Positions 25,152-33,946 are shown, numbered from the stretch's first letter. The stretch: 64,000 nucleotides of DNA from Shimia sp. (GCF_022448905.1 NZ_JAKVCW010000008.1:62001-126000); one strand, 5' to 3'. Translations and numbers: made by a program. The notes: a model not told the origin generated them from the sequence alone.

Positions 25152-26576
25152 CTAAGGGAGGGTAGGCTGCCCGTCCTCTCCCTCCAACATGCGCACCTCG
25201 CGCTGTGGGAAGGGCAGCGAAATGCCGTGCTCGTGGAAGGCATCCCAGAGCGCGAGATAGACATTGCCGCGAATGTTGGTCAGCCCGCCGGTGGGATCTT
25301 CGATCCAGAAGCGCAGGATGTAATCCACGCTGCTGTCGCCAAAGCCGACGATGTGACAGACCGGCGTGTTGGGGTAGCGCAGCACTCGTTTGACCGACTG
25401 TGCCGCCTCCACCGCCACCTTGCGCACCAGATGCGGATCGTCGCCGTAAGCGGTGCCAAAGAAGATATCGAGCCGCACATAGGCGTCCGAGTGCGACCAG
25501 TTCACCACCTGATTGGTGATCAGGTCTTCGTTGGGAATAAGGAATTCTTTGCCGTCGCGCGTGACCACAGAGATGTAGCGCGCGCCCAGCGAGTTGATCC
25601 AGCCAAAGGTCTCGCCCAGCGAAATCACGTCGCCGGGTTTGATCGATTTGTCCATCACAATGATCAGGCCGGAGACCAGATTGGACACCACCTTTTGCAA
25701 GCCAAAACCAAGTCCAACGCCAATGAAGCCGGTGAGGAAAGCGAGGCCCTGCAGATCAAAGCCGATGATGCGCAGCCCCACAAAGAAGGCCGCTGTGTAG
25801 AGAAAGACTTGCAGCAGCTTGCCAAACAGCACCCGCATGGACGGGGAGATGTCTTCGCTGCGTTTGAGCCTTGCGTCGGCCTGGCGCGAAAGCAGCCGCG
25901 TGACGGCAAAGGTCAGACCCAGCAAAACAAGCGCTTGCGCAATCATCCATAATGAAATGCGAGTCTGACCAAACACCAATGCCATGCTGTCCATCAGCTG
26001 CACCGCATCGTCGCGCAGGCCGGTGAGCACCAGCGTGACCCAAATCCAAGCCCCATAGCGCAGGAAGGTGCGCAGAGTGGTGTTCTGCACCACCCGCAGA
26101 ACCACCACCACCACCAGCCAGGCCAGCGCCAAATTGGCCAATCCCACCAACAGATAAGACCGACTGGGCCAGGTCACCGCGCGCATGCCCCAGACCGTGA
26201 ACCAGATCAGCCCGTTGAACACGATCAGCACCATGCGACGGTGCACCATCATCGCGTAGCGATAGCGCAGCTTGGACCAACCCTCGCGGGTTTTGAGCCA
26301 GGCGTAGAACCGCGGTTTGATCACTGCCGCCAGCGCATAGGCCAGTGCGAGCAGCCCCAACGCAATCAGCACCTGGTAAAACGCCCAGGGCCGCAGGAGG
26401 CTTTCGCCAAAATCCACCACCTGATCCCAGATGCTGAGCGCGATTTCGGTGGTTTGCGTGTTGCTCTCGCTGGGTTGGGCGGCCACAACCTCACGCTCGG
26501 CCCCGGCGATGCGGTCGAGCTCGGATTCCTGCGTGTCGCCAGTGGTTTGGGTCTCTGTGGTGTTCTCCTCAGCCAT
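25152..26576 (-). CDS. MscS-type mechanosensitive ion channel
   Basis: A 474-residue channel of the MscS family. After a polar Thr/Glu-rich N-terminus (about 50 residues) there are about five membrane helices, then the pore helix and beta domain: GFIGVGLGFGLQKVVSNLVSG, PGDVISLGETFGWINSLGARYI and RDGKEFLIPNEDLITNQVVNW. The pore opens under membrane tension to release osmolytes. Start at 26576 with AAGGA upstream; the frame is open 37 codons further without support. Larger than E. coli MscS (286 residues). Confidence 0.9.
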   Translation of the reverse strand: MAEENTTETQTTGDTQESELDRIAGAEREVVAAQPSESNTQTTEIALSIWDQVVDFGESLLRPWAFYQVLIALGLLALAYALAAVIKPRFYAWLKTREGWSKLRYRYAMMVHRRMVLIVFNGLIWFTVWGMRAVTWPSRSYLLVGLANLALAWLVVVVVLRVVQNTTLRTFLRYGAWIWVTLVLTGLRDDAVQLMDSMALVFGQTRISLWMIAQALVLLGLTFAVTRLLSRQADARLKRSEDISPSMRVLFGKLLQVFLYTAAFFVGLRIIGFDLQGLAFLTGFIGVGLGFGLQKVVSNLVSGLIIVMDKSIKPGDVISLGETFGWINSLGARYISVVTRDGKEFLIPNEDLITNQVVNWSHSDAYVRLDIFFGTAYGDDPHLVRKVAVEAAQSVKRVLRYPNTPVCHIVGFGDSSVDYILRFWIEDPTGGLTNIRGNVYLALWDAFHEHGISLPFPQREVRMLEGEDGQPTLP

Positions 26577-26676
26577 AAATGCATCCTTGCACGGGCTCTG
26601 CCTCTGCGGCAACGCGTGTGTGTCGGATTGTGTGCTTCTGCTTGAAGGAATCTGCGCAACCCTGTAGGGGAGAAGC

Positions 26677-26763
26677 ATGAAACGCATCTATGACATCTCT
26701 GACCGCGCCTTTTTGCCTTGGCGATTCTTTGGTCAGTCCAAGTCCGTCATCGCCGCGCTATGA
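26677..26763 (+). CDS. 28-residue ORF in front of leuC, possible leader peptide
   Basis: An ATG at 26677 with GGGGAGAA five bases upstream opens 28 codons to TGA. The product ends SKSVIAAL, with the rare Leu codon CTA as last sense codon. It is followed by a hairpin, GGCGCAGCTGAGCTGTGCC (26770-26788), 48 bases before the leuC start codon. A leucine-sensing leader peptide is one reading, but only two Leu codons are present and no U-tract follows the hairpin. Confidence 0.35.
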   Translation: MKRIYDISDRAFLPWRFFGQSKSVIAAL

Positions 26764-26836
26764 GCTTTTGGCGCAGCTGAGCTGTGCCCGTTAGTCAGCC
26801 ATATTTTCAGCTATCCAAACAAAATGGAGAGGACCG

Positions 26837-28243
26837 ATGTCCCCCAAAACGCTCTATGATAAAATCTGGGATGCCCATGTTGCGCATGAAGCCGACGATG
26901 GCACCTGCCTGTTGTATATTGACCGTCACCTCGTGCACGAAGTGACCAGCGCGCAGGCTTTCGAAGGCCTGCGCATGGCAAACCGCAAGGTACGCGCACC
27001 AGAAAAAACCATCGCTGTGCCGGACCACAACGTGCCGACCACCATGGGCCGGGAAGATCCGGCGCAGATGACCGAAGAATCGCGCATACAGGTGGAAGCG
27101 CTGGACAAAAACGCCAAGGAATTTGGTGTGCACTACTATCCGGTGTCTGACGTGCGTCAGGGCATCGTGCACATTGTGGGCCCGGAAAACGGCTGGACCC
27201 TGCCGGGGATGACTGTGGTGTGTGGTGACAGCCACACCGCAACCCACGGCGCCTTTGGCTCTCTGGCGCATGGTATCGGTACCTCTGAGGTGGAGCACGT
27301 GCTTGCCACTCAGACGCTGATCCAGAAGAAGTCCAAAAACATGAAGGTGGAGATCACTGGCAAACTCAAGCCGGGCGTGACCGCCAAAGACATCACGCTG
27401 GCCGTGATTGGCGAAACCGGCACCGGTGGTGGTACGGGTTATGTGATTGAATACTGTGGGGAAGCGATCCGCGATCTGTCCATGGAAGGTCGCATGACGG
27501 TTTGCAACATGGCGATTGAAGGCGGCGCCCGCGCCGGTCTGATCGCGCCAGATGAGACCACCTTTGCCTACTGCAAAGGCCGTCCACATGCGCCAAAAGC
27601 TGGCGCATGGGAGCAGGCGCTGGAGTATTGGAAGACGCTCTACACCGACGAAGGCGCGCATTTCGACAAAGTGGTCACCATCAAAGGCGAAGACATTCAG
27701 CCGGTGGTGACCTGGGGCACCAGCCCTGAGGATGTGCTGCCGATCACCGGTGTGGTGCCAGCGCCAGAAGATTTTGAAGGTGGTAAGGTGGAAGCGGCCC
27801 GTCGCTCAATCGAGTATATGGGGCTGACCCCGGGTCAGAAGCTGACCGACATCGAAATCGACACCGTGTTCATCGGCTCTTGCACCAACGGCCGCATCGA
27901 AGACATGCGCGCCGCCGCAGAAGTGCTCAAGGGTAAGAAGATCAAAGAGGGCATGCGCGCGATGATCGTGCCGGGCTCTGGTCTTGTGCGGGCGCAAGCG
28001 GAAGAAGAAGGTCTGGCGGATATCTTCCGTGACGCAGGCTTTGAATGGCGTCTGGCTGGGTGTTCCATGTGCCTGGCGATGAACCCGGATCAACTGTCAG
28101 AAAACGAACGTTGCGCGTCCACCTCGAACCGCAACTTCGAAGGCCGTCAGGGCTATAAGGGCCGCACGCACCTCGTGTCCCCTGCCATGGCCGCCGCTGC
28201 CGCGATCACCGGCAAGCTCACTGACATTCGCGAGCTGATGTAG
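26837..28243 (+). CDS. leuC: 3-isopropylmalate dehydratase large subunit LeuC
   Basis: The 468-residue large subunit of isopropylmalate isomerase, an aconitase-fold 4Fe-4S enzyme of leucine synthesis. Cluster ligands and family marks: [34 protein letters not shown] and [12 protein letters not shown]; substrate-binding [10 protein letters not shown] is present. The ATG at 26837 has GGAGAGG upstream. It would pair with LeuD, encoded 470 bases further; an unrelated small gene sits between them. Confidence 0.97.
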   Translation: MSPKTLYDKIWDAHVAHEADDGTCLLYIDRHLVHEVTSAQAFEGLRMANRKVRAPEKTIAVPDHNVPTTMGREDPAQMTEESRIQVEALDKNAKEFGVHYYPVSDVRQGIVHIVGPENGWTLPGMTVVCGDSHTATHGAFGSLAHGIGTSEVEHVLATQTLIQKKSKNMKVEITGKLKPGVTAKDITLAVIGETGTGGGTGYVIEYCGEAIRDLSMEGRMTVCNMAIEGGARAGLIAPDETTFAYCKGRPHAPKAGAWEQALEYWKTLYTDEGAHFDKVVTIKGEDIQPVVTWGTSPEDVLPITGVVPAPEDFEGGKVEAARRSIEYMGLTPGQKLTDIEIDTVFIGSCTNGRIEDMRAAAEVLKGKKIKEGMRAMIVPGSGLVRAQAEEEGLADIFRDAGFEWRLAGCSMCLAMNPDQLSENERCASTSNRNFEGRQGYKGRTHLVSPAMAAAAAITGKLTDIRELM

Positions 28244-28246
28244 GCA

Positions 28247-28684
28247 ATGCTGGCTTTCTTCAAAAAACGCTTTTGGTGGGCACTGTTTACAACAGTGTCC
28301 ATCATCTCGTTTTTTTGGAGTGGCCCAGCTTGGTTTGCGTGCCCAAACACAAAACTTCTCACAGATGGAACGCATATCTCACACTGCCGAAGCAGCGGTA
28401 AGAATGAGTACTGGTTTAGTGCATCCGCGAAACGCGAAGATTTCTTTGTGTTTCTCGATGCTCTCGCAGCCTCCAACCAAGGCGAATGGGAGCTCGCGAA
28501 AAATACAGCTCAAACGGAAGAATATGCGTTTGACCGTAGCGACGATGTGCTTGTGAGACGTAGTGCATATTGGGTGGATGGAGAAATCCATTACTCTCAG
28601 CGCAAACCAATTGTTTTATCGGATCGCAAAAAGAAAGAATGTGCGGCCTCAGACGAGTCCAGAGGCCGCTGCACCGAGACTTAA
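28247..28684 (+). CDS. small secreted or anchored unknown protein between leuC and leuD
   Basis: A 145-residue protein with an N-terminal hydrophobic segment (WALFTTVSIISFFWSG) after a basic start (FFKKRFW), then a soluble part with three or four cysteines. It begins three bases after the leuC stop. Composition is clearly AT-richer than leuC and leuD, and codon use differs. I recognise no family. Its place inside a normally contiguous leuCD pair suggests recent insertion. It resembles in style, not in sequence, the short ORFs in the 756-9678 operon. Confidence 0.6.
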   Translation: MLAFFKKRFWWALFTTVSIISFFWSGPAWFACPNTKLLTDGTHISHCRSSGKNEYWFSASAKREDFFVFLDALAASNQGEWELAKNTAQTEEYAFDRSDDVLVRRSAYWVDGEIHYSQRKPIVLSDRKKKECAASDESRGRCTET

Positions 28685-28713
28685 TTGCGCCCTGAGCGCA
28701 TTGGAGTAACACG

Positions 28714-29319
28714 ATGGAAAAGTTCGAAACCTTCTCCGGTATCGCCGCGCCTATGCCGCTGGTGAATATCGACACCGACATGATCATCCCAAAGGTGTTC
28801 TTGAAATCCATTGCCCGCACCGGCTTTGGCGCCAATCTGTTTGATGAGATGCGGTTCAACCGTGACGGCACAGAGATACCTGATTTTGTGCTGAACAAAC
28901 CACAATATCGCAACGCGCAGATCCTGATTGCGGGCGACAACTTTGGCTGTGGCTCTTCGCGGGAACACGCGCCTTGGGCGCTGGATGATTTTGGCATCAA
29001 AGTGATTGTGTCGACGTCGTTTGCCGACATCTTCTTCAACAACAGCTTCAAGAACGGCATGCTGCCAATCGTGCTGCCGCAGGAGCAGGTTGACGTGCTG
29101 ATGGCAGACGCGGAAAAAGGCGAAAACGCCCGGATGACCGTGGACCTGGAAGCGCAGGAAATCACCACATCGGATGGCGAGGTGATCAAGTTCGAAGTGG
29201 ATGCGTTCAAAAAGCACTGCCTGCTGAACGGCTTGGACGACATTGGCCTGACCATGGAGAAAGAAGCCTCCATCGACGCCTATGAAGCCAAAGCGGCAGC
29301 GGAGCGTCCTTGGGCATAA
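28714..29319 (+). CDS. leuD: 3-isopropylmalate dehydratase small subunit LeuD
   Basis: The 201-residue small subunit of isopropylmalate isomerase. Family marks: [34 protein letters not shown] and [17 protein letters not shown]. The ATG has GGAG nine bases upstream. A strong terminator follows at 29343-29378, so leuC, the 145-residue gene and leuD form one transcript. Confidence 0.97.
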   Translation: MEKFETFSGIAAPMPLVNIDTDMIIPKVFLKSIARTGFGANLFDEMRFNRDGTEIPDFVLNKPQYRNAQILIAGDNFGCGSSREHAPWALDDFGIKVIVSTSFADIFFNNSFKNGMLPIVLPQEQVDVLMADAEKGENARMTVDLEAQEITTSDGEVIKFEVDAFKKHCLLNGLDDIGLTMEKEASIDAYEAKAAAERPWA

Positions 29320-29342
29320 GCCCGTCGACCGCTGATTGACAT

Positions 29343-29378
29343 AACCCTGCACAACCGCTCAAGTTGTGCGGGGTTTTC
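29343..29378 (+). terminator. rho-independent terminator after leuD
   Basis: AACCCTGCACAAC, loop CGCTCAA, GTTGTGCGGGGTT followed by TTCTTTT: a 13-bp stem with one G-T pair and a T-tract. Confidence 0.85.
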
Positions 29379-29394
29379 TTTTGGGTTGATTTGC

Positions 29395-29712
29395 ATGTTT
29401 AAAAAACTGTTCAGGCAAAAAAGCCGCGTGGAACGTATCCACGACGAGTTGAAGGTACTAATCGAGCTCTTGGAAAGTTCCGAAGGGCGGGAATTTTGGG
29501 TCAGCCAACTACGCAGCCTGATGAAGGCCACAAACGAAACCCAGCTGTGTAACGCCGTCCAAACTATTTACGGCGGCATGGGTTCATTCAATGACATTGT
29601 GTTCCACAAATTAAATGGAGATACCGGCACCGAAGAGGAGCTTAACGGTTTGAACGAGCGATTTCATCACCACAAAACTCGCCTATATGGCCTTACCCAA
29701 AAGCACACTTGA
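29395..29712 (+). CDS. small unknown protein, DUF6966-like
   Basis: A 105-residue soluble protein. The section IYGGMGSFNDIVFHKLNG with the helices around it recalls DUF6966, a family of unknown function found as stand-alone small genes. The start may be ATG 29395 or TTG 29386; neither has a good ribosome-binding site. It follows the leuD terminator directly and is AT-richer than leuD. The stop overlaps the region just before the acetyltransferase start. Confidence 0.6.
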   Translation: MFKKLFRQKSRVERIHDELKVLIELLESSEGREFWVSQLRSLMKATNETQLCNAVQTIYGGMGSFNDIVFHKLNGDTGTEEELNGLNERFHHHKTRLYGLTQKHT

Positions 29713-29714
29713 TT

Positions 29715-30293
29715 ATGGAAGAAACAATGGGATCCATTGGGCCGATTGATAGTTTTTTGGACTTCTCCATAGATACCGAACGCTTGCTGCTCCGCCCCTG
29801 TCGGATGGAAGACGCAGACGCGCTCACCGCCTTGATGACGCCTCAGATCAGCGACCGACTTGCAACATGGCCCACCCCGCTGTCGTTGTCTGAGACACAA
29901 ACAATTTTGCGGAACTCTCGCCAACATGCAATGTGTGGCACATCCTTCCCTGCAGTTGTGATCGAAAAGGCGTCCAGCACTATAATCGGATGGTGCAAGC
30001 TGGATTGTGCGGAGGGGCAAGCGGACATGGGGTATTGGATTGGTGAAGCCTACCAGCGACGCGGCTTTGCGCTGGAAGTCGCGAAGGGCGCGATTGGCTT
30101 TGCTTTTGAGACCTTGGATTGCCATCAAGTGCGCGCCGGGGCGCGGGTGGACAATGCGGCCTCCCTTTCTCTGCTGAAAAAACTAGGGATGTCGCCCCAA
30201 GGCATCCAATCCTTTTGGACGCCTGCGCGCCAGCGCTACGAAGATTGCGCGTTCTGGCAACTGAACCGAGACGATTGGCGTCGGCCTCGGTAG
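29715..30293 (+). CDS. GNAT acetyltransferase, RimJ/RimL type
   Basis: A 192-residue N-acetyltransferase of the GNAT_3 group that uses acetyl-CoA. Seen: TERLLLRPCRMEDADALTAL, the strand pair IIGWCKLDCAEGQADMGYWI, the acetyl-CoA loop EAYQRRGFALEVAKG and the end DNAASLSLLKKLGM. Such enzymes acetylate protein N-termini or small molecules; the target here is unknown. Starts at ATG 29715 or ATG 29727, the latter preceded by GGAAG. Confidence 0.85.
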   Translation: MEETMGSIGPIDSFLDFSIDTERLLLRPCRMEDADALTALMTPQISDRLATWPTPLSLSETQTILRNSRQHAMCGTSFPAVVIEKASSTIIGWCKLDCAEGQADMGYWIGEAYQRRGFALEVAKGAIGFAFETLDCHQVRAGARVDNAASLSLLKKLGMSPQGIQSFWTPARQRYEDCAFWQLNRDDWRRPR

Positions 30294-30397
30294 GTAACCT
30301 TCGCAACCTCAGCAGCGATCGAGCCGAGGGGTGAAAGCGAAGCGCCCGCGTTTTGCCGAAGGCAAACCTATGGTTTGACGGGGGCGGTTTGGGCGCT

Positions 30398-30418
30398 CGC
30401 CAAAGCGGTGCTTTGGCG
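30398..30418. terminator. hairpin after the acetyltransferase gene
   Basis: CGCCAAAGC, loop GGT, GCTTTGGCG: a perfect 9-bp stem. A second hairpin, CAAACC TAT GGTTTG, lies at 30363-30377. Both are in the 148-base gap between the acetyltransferase and the convergent TsoY-like gene and could end transcription in either direction; no long T-run follows. Confidence 0.5.
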
Positions 30419-30441
30419 TCTTATCGCAATCTAGCCCCACA

Positions 30442-31656
30442 TCACTCCGCAGGCACAGCCACCTGACGATCTGTGCCGCCCAAATGTTTGGCATTGAGCT
30501 TCAGCACCAACCAAATCATCGCCACCTGCAGGGCAATCGCCACGGCGGAAATCAGCAGATAGGCCAGCGAGAATTTGTCGACCAAACCGCTCGCCACCAG
30601 CCCTTTGTTGAGCCAGAAGTGCAACATCACCGACAGCGCCACACCGGGGCAGACCAGCGCGTAGGAGCCTGCGGATTTTTCCTGCCCGGTGATGAATGTG
30701 GACACATAGCCAAAGCGGCGCAGCACCGTCAGACCAAGTGCCAGCACGGCAAGCTGCACCATCAACAGGGTTGTCAGCATGGAGAGCGTTTCGCCCGCGC
30801 CGCCGTGCACGTCAAAATGCACATGCAAACCGTGGTTCTGACGCATCCAAGCGATGGTGATCACTGTGATCAGCGGCACAATCACCAGCAGGGTTGGTGC
30901 GCTTTCGGCTGTGGCGCCGTTTTCCATCATCGCCCGCAGGCCCAAGATCACATTCGCCACGGCCAACAGGATTGCCACCACAATGAAGAAGCTCGACAGG
31001 ATAAAGGACACGCCCGCCACCAAAGCGGAGCCGCTCATGGCAGCGGGAGCGGCCAGGCCAACGCCCACCATGGCGAAGGCAAAGGCGGGCAGAACCTGTG
31101 CAAAGCTGTTGTTTTTGGCGCAGTCAAAGCCGCCGTTGATCAGCACGCGGCCAAAGAAGTCGCGCATGATCCTCAGCCCGTAGCTGCCAATCAGGACAAA
31201 GGCGATCATGGCAATTGGGAAGAGGTATTCGACCACGGTCCACAGGCCGGGCACAAACACCAAACCCACGATAAAGCCGCCGTTCACCACCATCGCCAGC
31301 GCAAGCGGGATCGCCATAAGCTGGGTTTCGGCGTTTGACGTGCGCAGCGCCTGATAGGCAGGCGTAGCCCGGAAAGCCGACAGGTGGCGCAGGTTCCAGA
31401 TCAGCGATTTGATCAGCAGAAAGGTCAGCCCGGCGATCCCAACCATGGCGACCACAATTGCGGTCTGAAGCGGGAGTGCTCCAGATAAGAAAGCGGCGGT
31501 GATGTCTTCAAAAATCGGTACAGGGCGCCCGGGATGCGGCACCCAGAACATCAGGAACATAAAGAAGGTCACCATCAGGCCGCCGGAGCCCAAGGTAGCA
31601 AGAAAATAGAGGGGAGAATAAGGCGTGTCTTCACGCGTGACAGAGGGGGACGACAT
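30442..31656 (-). CDS. ten-helix membrane protein, possibly TsoY family
   Basis: A 404-residue integral membrane protein with about ten helices, of TehA/SLAC1-like (TDT) appearance. I think it belongs to the family named TsoY, some members of which carry selenocysteine; here the candidate position would be an ordinary Cys (about residue 336, ALVCPGVALSV). Start at ATG 31656 with AAGGA six bases upstream. The upstream region has an FNR box and two ATTC-N8-GAAT palindromes, so expression probably responds to oxygen and to sulfide or persulfide, which fits a role in sulfur or redox metabolism. The family name is a moderate-confidence call; transport substrate unknown. Confidence 0.65.
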   Translation of the reverse strand: MSSPSVTREDTPYSPLYFLATLGSGGLMVTFFMFLMFWVPHPGRPVPIFEDITAAFLSGALPLQTAIVVAMVGIAGLTFLLIKSLIWNLRHLSAFRATPAYQALRTSNAETQLMAIPLALAMVVNGGFIVGLVFVPGLWTVVEYLFPIAMIAFVLIGSYGLRIMRDFFGRVLINGGFDCAKNNSFAQVLPAFAFAMVGVGLAAPAAMSGSALVAGVSFILSSFFIVVAILLAVANVILGLRAMMENGATAESAPTLLVIVPLITVITIAWMRQNHGLHVHFDVHGGAGETLSMLTTLLMVQLAVLALGLTVLRRFGYVSTFITGQEKSAGSYALVCPGVALSVMLHFWLNKGLVASGLVDKFSLAYLLISAVAIALQVAMIWLVLKLNAKHLGGTDRQVAVPAE

Positions 31657-31671
31657 AGGATTTCCTTTCAC

Positions 31672-31687
31672 ATTCCATAAAAAGAAT
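31672..31687. promoter_or_regulatory. ATTC-N8-GAAT palindrome (SqrR/BigR-type operator), proximal
   Basis: ATTC CATAAAAA GAAT, 16 bases before the start codon of the TsoY-like gene, next to its ribosome-binding site. The persulfide-responsive repressor SqrR and its BigR relatives bind this pattern. A second copy lies 57 bases further upstream. Confidence 0.5.
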
Positions 31688-31709
31688 ATGAGTCAGATTT
31701 TGCGCTACC

Positions 31710-31723
31710 TTGATCTAAATCAA
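31710..31723. promoter_or_regulatory. FNR/FnrL box
   Basis: TTGAT CTAA ATCAA, a perfect match to the FNR-type consensus TTGAT-N4-ATCAA, centred 60 bases upstream of the start codon of the TsoY-like gene. The spacing suits activation under low oxygen by an FnrL-type regulator. Confidence 0.7.
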
Positions 31724-31728
31724 TACAT

Positions 31729-31744
31729 ATTCATTATTTGGAAT
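31729..31744. promoter_or_regulatory. ATTC-N8-GAAT palindrome (SqrR/BigR-type operator), distal
   Basis: ATTC ATTATTTG GAAT, six bases past the FNR box. It has the same arms and spacer length as the copy at 31672-31687. Two such sites around one promoter are unlikely by chance in GC-rich DNA and suggest cooperative repression. Confidence 0.5.
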
Positions 31745-32087
31745 GTCTGGAAGTTGAATTAAGGCAAAAATGTGGCGCGCCGTTTTACGAGGCGGTCACA
31801 TTCTCCAAAACCCTTGTGGCCCCGCCAAATTCGCCCACCAGATTTAGTATCACCCTGAAAAACAGTGCTTTTTTGAAAGGCACAATTGATGCATTCGCGC
31901 ACCAGTCTCTGTCTCAGACCGCGGCTTGGTTGCCAAAATCCAAACAAAACCTTGAGACTTGCCAAGATCCAATGGCACAATAAGGCATAAATGAGGCACC
32001 CCGCCATCAGAGCGGGATCAAGTTGGAACAAGATCGCACGGCCAAAGAGCCACAAAACGCGACATCCGGTTTGAAGGGACACGAGCT
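31745..32087. other. non-coding stretch upstream of the 281-residue membrane protein
   Basis: About 340 bases with no gene I can support. It is AT-richer than its surroundings. The minus strand has a 107-codon open frame (31759-32082) without a credible ribosome-binding site, and another frame that reads like a short protein remnant ending at TAA near 31793. A weak hairpin, CCCGC/GCGGG, lies at 32000-32016. It may be decayed coding sequence plus the promoter of the gene at 32088. Confidence 0.4.
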
Positions 32088-32933
32088 GTGATAGGCAGAA
32101 TCATTGGCGCGGCAACGCGTGCGGGACTGGTGGCATTGCTGTTTGCCTTGCCAGCCATCATCTTGCCCACTGTGAGCGAAGATGTGGTGCACATTGTGCT
32201 GCTGTTTGCGATCTTCAGCTCGATCCTGGTGTTCATCGAATATGTGACCACCGCGCCGTCGTTCATCGAATTCCGCCACGCGCCGCCGTTCAACCGGATG
32301 CGCTTTCTGGCGATCTTTCTCACCGTATTTGCGCTCTCGGTGATTGCCCGTGGCGAAGTGGCGCCCAACGCCTTCACCGCCTTTTTGCATGCGCTTGGCA
32401 TCATTGTTGGCGACGCGATTGATTTCCCCTATTCGCCGGTGCGGCTGATGGTCATCATGTTGCCGGACAACGCCACGCCTGAGCTGATCAAAGAGGTGCG
32501 CACCGCGTCTGGGCTCAGCTATCTGATCTCTCTGATGACGCTGGCGGTGTTCTACTTCTTTGCGCGCGTTCTGGAATGGCCAGCGCGCAACGGGGCGTTT
32601 AACGTCTGGATCAACCTGCCGCTGTTTGACCCCACCGCAGGCGGCGACGTGCTGCCACGTCTGCAACGGGATGGCCGTCTTAACATTGCGTTAGGATTTC
32701 TTATGCCATTCTTAATCCCGGCGATCATTCAGATGATGTCGGACCTGATTGATCCGATCTACTTAAGCGATCCGATGACAATGATTTGGACCATCAGCGC
32801 ATGGGCTTTCATACCGGCCAGCATGATCATGCGCGGCATTGCCATGAGCCGCATTGCCACCATGATCGACGAGAACCGCCGCCGCGCCTATGCCGCGTCG
32901 CGTGGTACACATCCGGTGTCCTCTGCCGCCTGA
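32088..32933 (+). CDS. integral membrane protein of unknown function
   Basis: A 281-residue protein with about six membrane helices: residues about 12-28, 35-52, 72-90, 96-112, 142-160 and 200-222, with a further hydrophobic stretch near 232-250. The N-terminal pair and the charged loop EFRHAPPFNRMRF are distinctive, but I recognise no family. It starts at GTG 32088 with AAGGGA nine bases upstream. The stop touches the probable start of the next gene, so the two are likely co-translated. Confidence 0.75.
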   Translation: MIGRIIGAATRAGLVALLFALPAIILPTVSEDVVHIVLLFAIFSSILVFIEYVTTAPSFIEFRHAPPFNRMRFLAIFLTVFALSVIARGEVAPNAFTAFLHALGIIVGDAIDFPYSPVRLMVIMLPDNATPELIKEVRTASGLSYLISLMTLAVFYFFARVLEWPARNGAFNVWINLPLFDPTAGGDVLPRLQRDGRLNIALGFLMPFLIPAIIQMMSDLIDPIYLSDPMTMIWTISAWAFIPASMIMRGIAMSRIATMIDENRRRAYAASRGTHPVSSAA

Positions 32934-33946
32934 TTGGCGTTCTGTTTTTTGTGAGTTTTGCGCATGCGGAGACGATCCGCGTAGCAACCTATGATGTGGA
33001 ACTGAGCCGCAAAGGGCCGGGCCTCATGCTGCGCGACATCACGCGGAGCGATCCGCAGGTTGTGGCGATCACTCAGGTGGTGACACATCTCGCGCCGGAT
33101 ATTCTGTTCCTGCAAGGCGTGGACTATGACGCGGATCTGTTGGGCGCCAAGGCGCTGCGGGACCACTTTGGCAAAAGAGAGCTGGACTACCCGCATGTTT
33201 TTTCGCTGCCCCCCAACACCGGCATTCCCACTGGCTTGGACATGAATGGCGACGGGCGATTGCACACACCAGCGGATGCGCAGGGCTATGGCAAGTTTCG
33301 CGGGGCCGGTGGTATGGTGGTTCTGTCGCGCTGGCCCTTTGGCGAGGCGCGGGATTTCTCGGTGCTGTTGTGGCGGGACCTGCCGGAGGCCACATTGCCC
33401 GGAGTAAATGGGCAACCGTTCCCCTCAGAGGAAGCACAAGCCATCCAGCGGTTGTCGTCCAATGGCCATTGGGTTTTGCCCGCGCTGCATCCCAACGGCC
33501 CAGTGACGCTCATGCTCTTTGCCGCAGGGCCGCCGGTGTTTGACGGGCCAGAAGATCAAAACGGGTTGCGCAATGCCGATGAAATCCGCCTGTGGTCTCA
33601 TCTGCTGGACGGCAAGCTGGGGCCCGCACCAGAGCCGCCGTTTGTCTTGATGGGCGGTGCAAACCTTGATCCACAAAAAGGCGAAGGGCGGCATGAAGCC
33701 ATTCAAGGCTTGCTAACTGATCCACGCCTACAAGACCCGCTGGAAAAGGCAGGCCCCACCGTGGATTGGCGCGAGCCGACGCCGGGGGATTTGCGGGTCG
33801 ATTATGTCCTGCCCAGCGCCGATCTGAAGGTGATCGACGCTGGGGTGTTTTGGCCGAAACCCAAAGAACCGGGCCATGAGCTGCTATCGGAGAAAGACAT
33901 CGCCGCCAGCCGCCATCATATGGTTTGGGTCGACATCGCCTTCTGA
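32930..33946 (+). CDS. exported EEP-fold (endonuclease/exonuclease/phosphatase) protein with altered active site
   Basis: An about 338-residue protein of the EEP superfamily with a short signal sequence (LIGVLFFVSFAHA). The fold marks are present but key residues differ: LQGVD where LQEVD normally carries the metal-binding Glu, GGAN where GDFN is usual, and SRHHMVW in place of SDH. DY of RVDYVL is kept. It may be inactive or use another chemistry. The start is uncertain: the frame offers CTG 32930, overlapping the previous stop, and no ATG or GTG giving a good signal peptide; ATG 32801 would add 43 implausible residues. The 3' end overlaps the convergent SDR gene by 31 bases. Confidence 0.7.
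   Translation: MIGVLFFVSFAHAETIRVATYDVELSRKGPGLMLRDITRSDPQVVAITQVVTHLAPDILFLQGVDYDADLLGAKALRDHFGKRELDYPHVFSLPPNTGIPTGLDMNGDGRLHTPADAQGYGKFRGAGGMVVLSRWPFGEARDFSVLLWRDLPEATLPGVNGQPFPSEEAQAIQRLSSNGHWVLPALHPNGPVTLMLFAAGPPVFDGPEDQNGLRNADEIRLWSHLLDGKLGPAPEPPFVLMGGANLDPQKGEGRHEAIQGLLTDPRLQDPLEKAGPTVDWREPTPGDLRVDYVLPSADLKVIDAGVFWPKPKEPGHELLSEKDIAASRHHMVWVDIAF

Noticed and set aside
30442..31656. Possible selenoprotein gene with an in-frame TGA.
   Set aside because: The frame is uninterrupted and the candidate position carries Cys (TGC); no selenocysteine insertion is needed.
31759..32082. Minus-strand ORF of 107 codons upstream of the TsoY-like gene, and an overlapping frame that reads like a short protein remnant.
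   Set aside because: No ribosome-binding site and no family; at most decayed coding sequence, so I list the stretch as non-coding.
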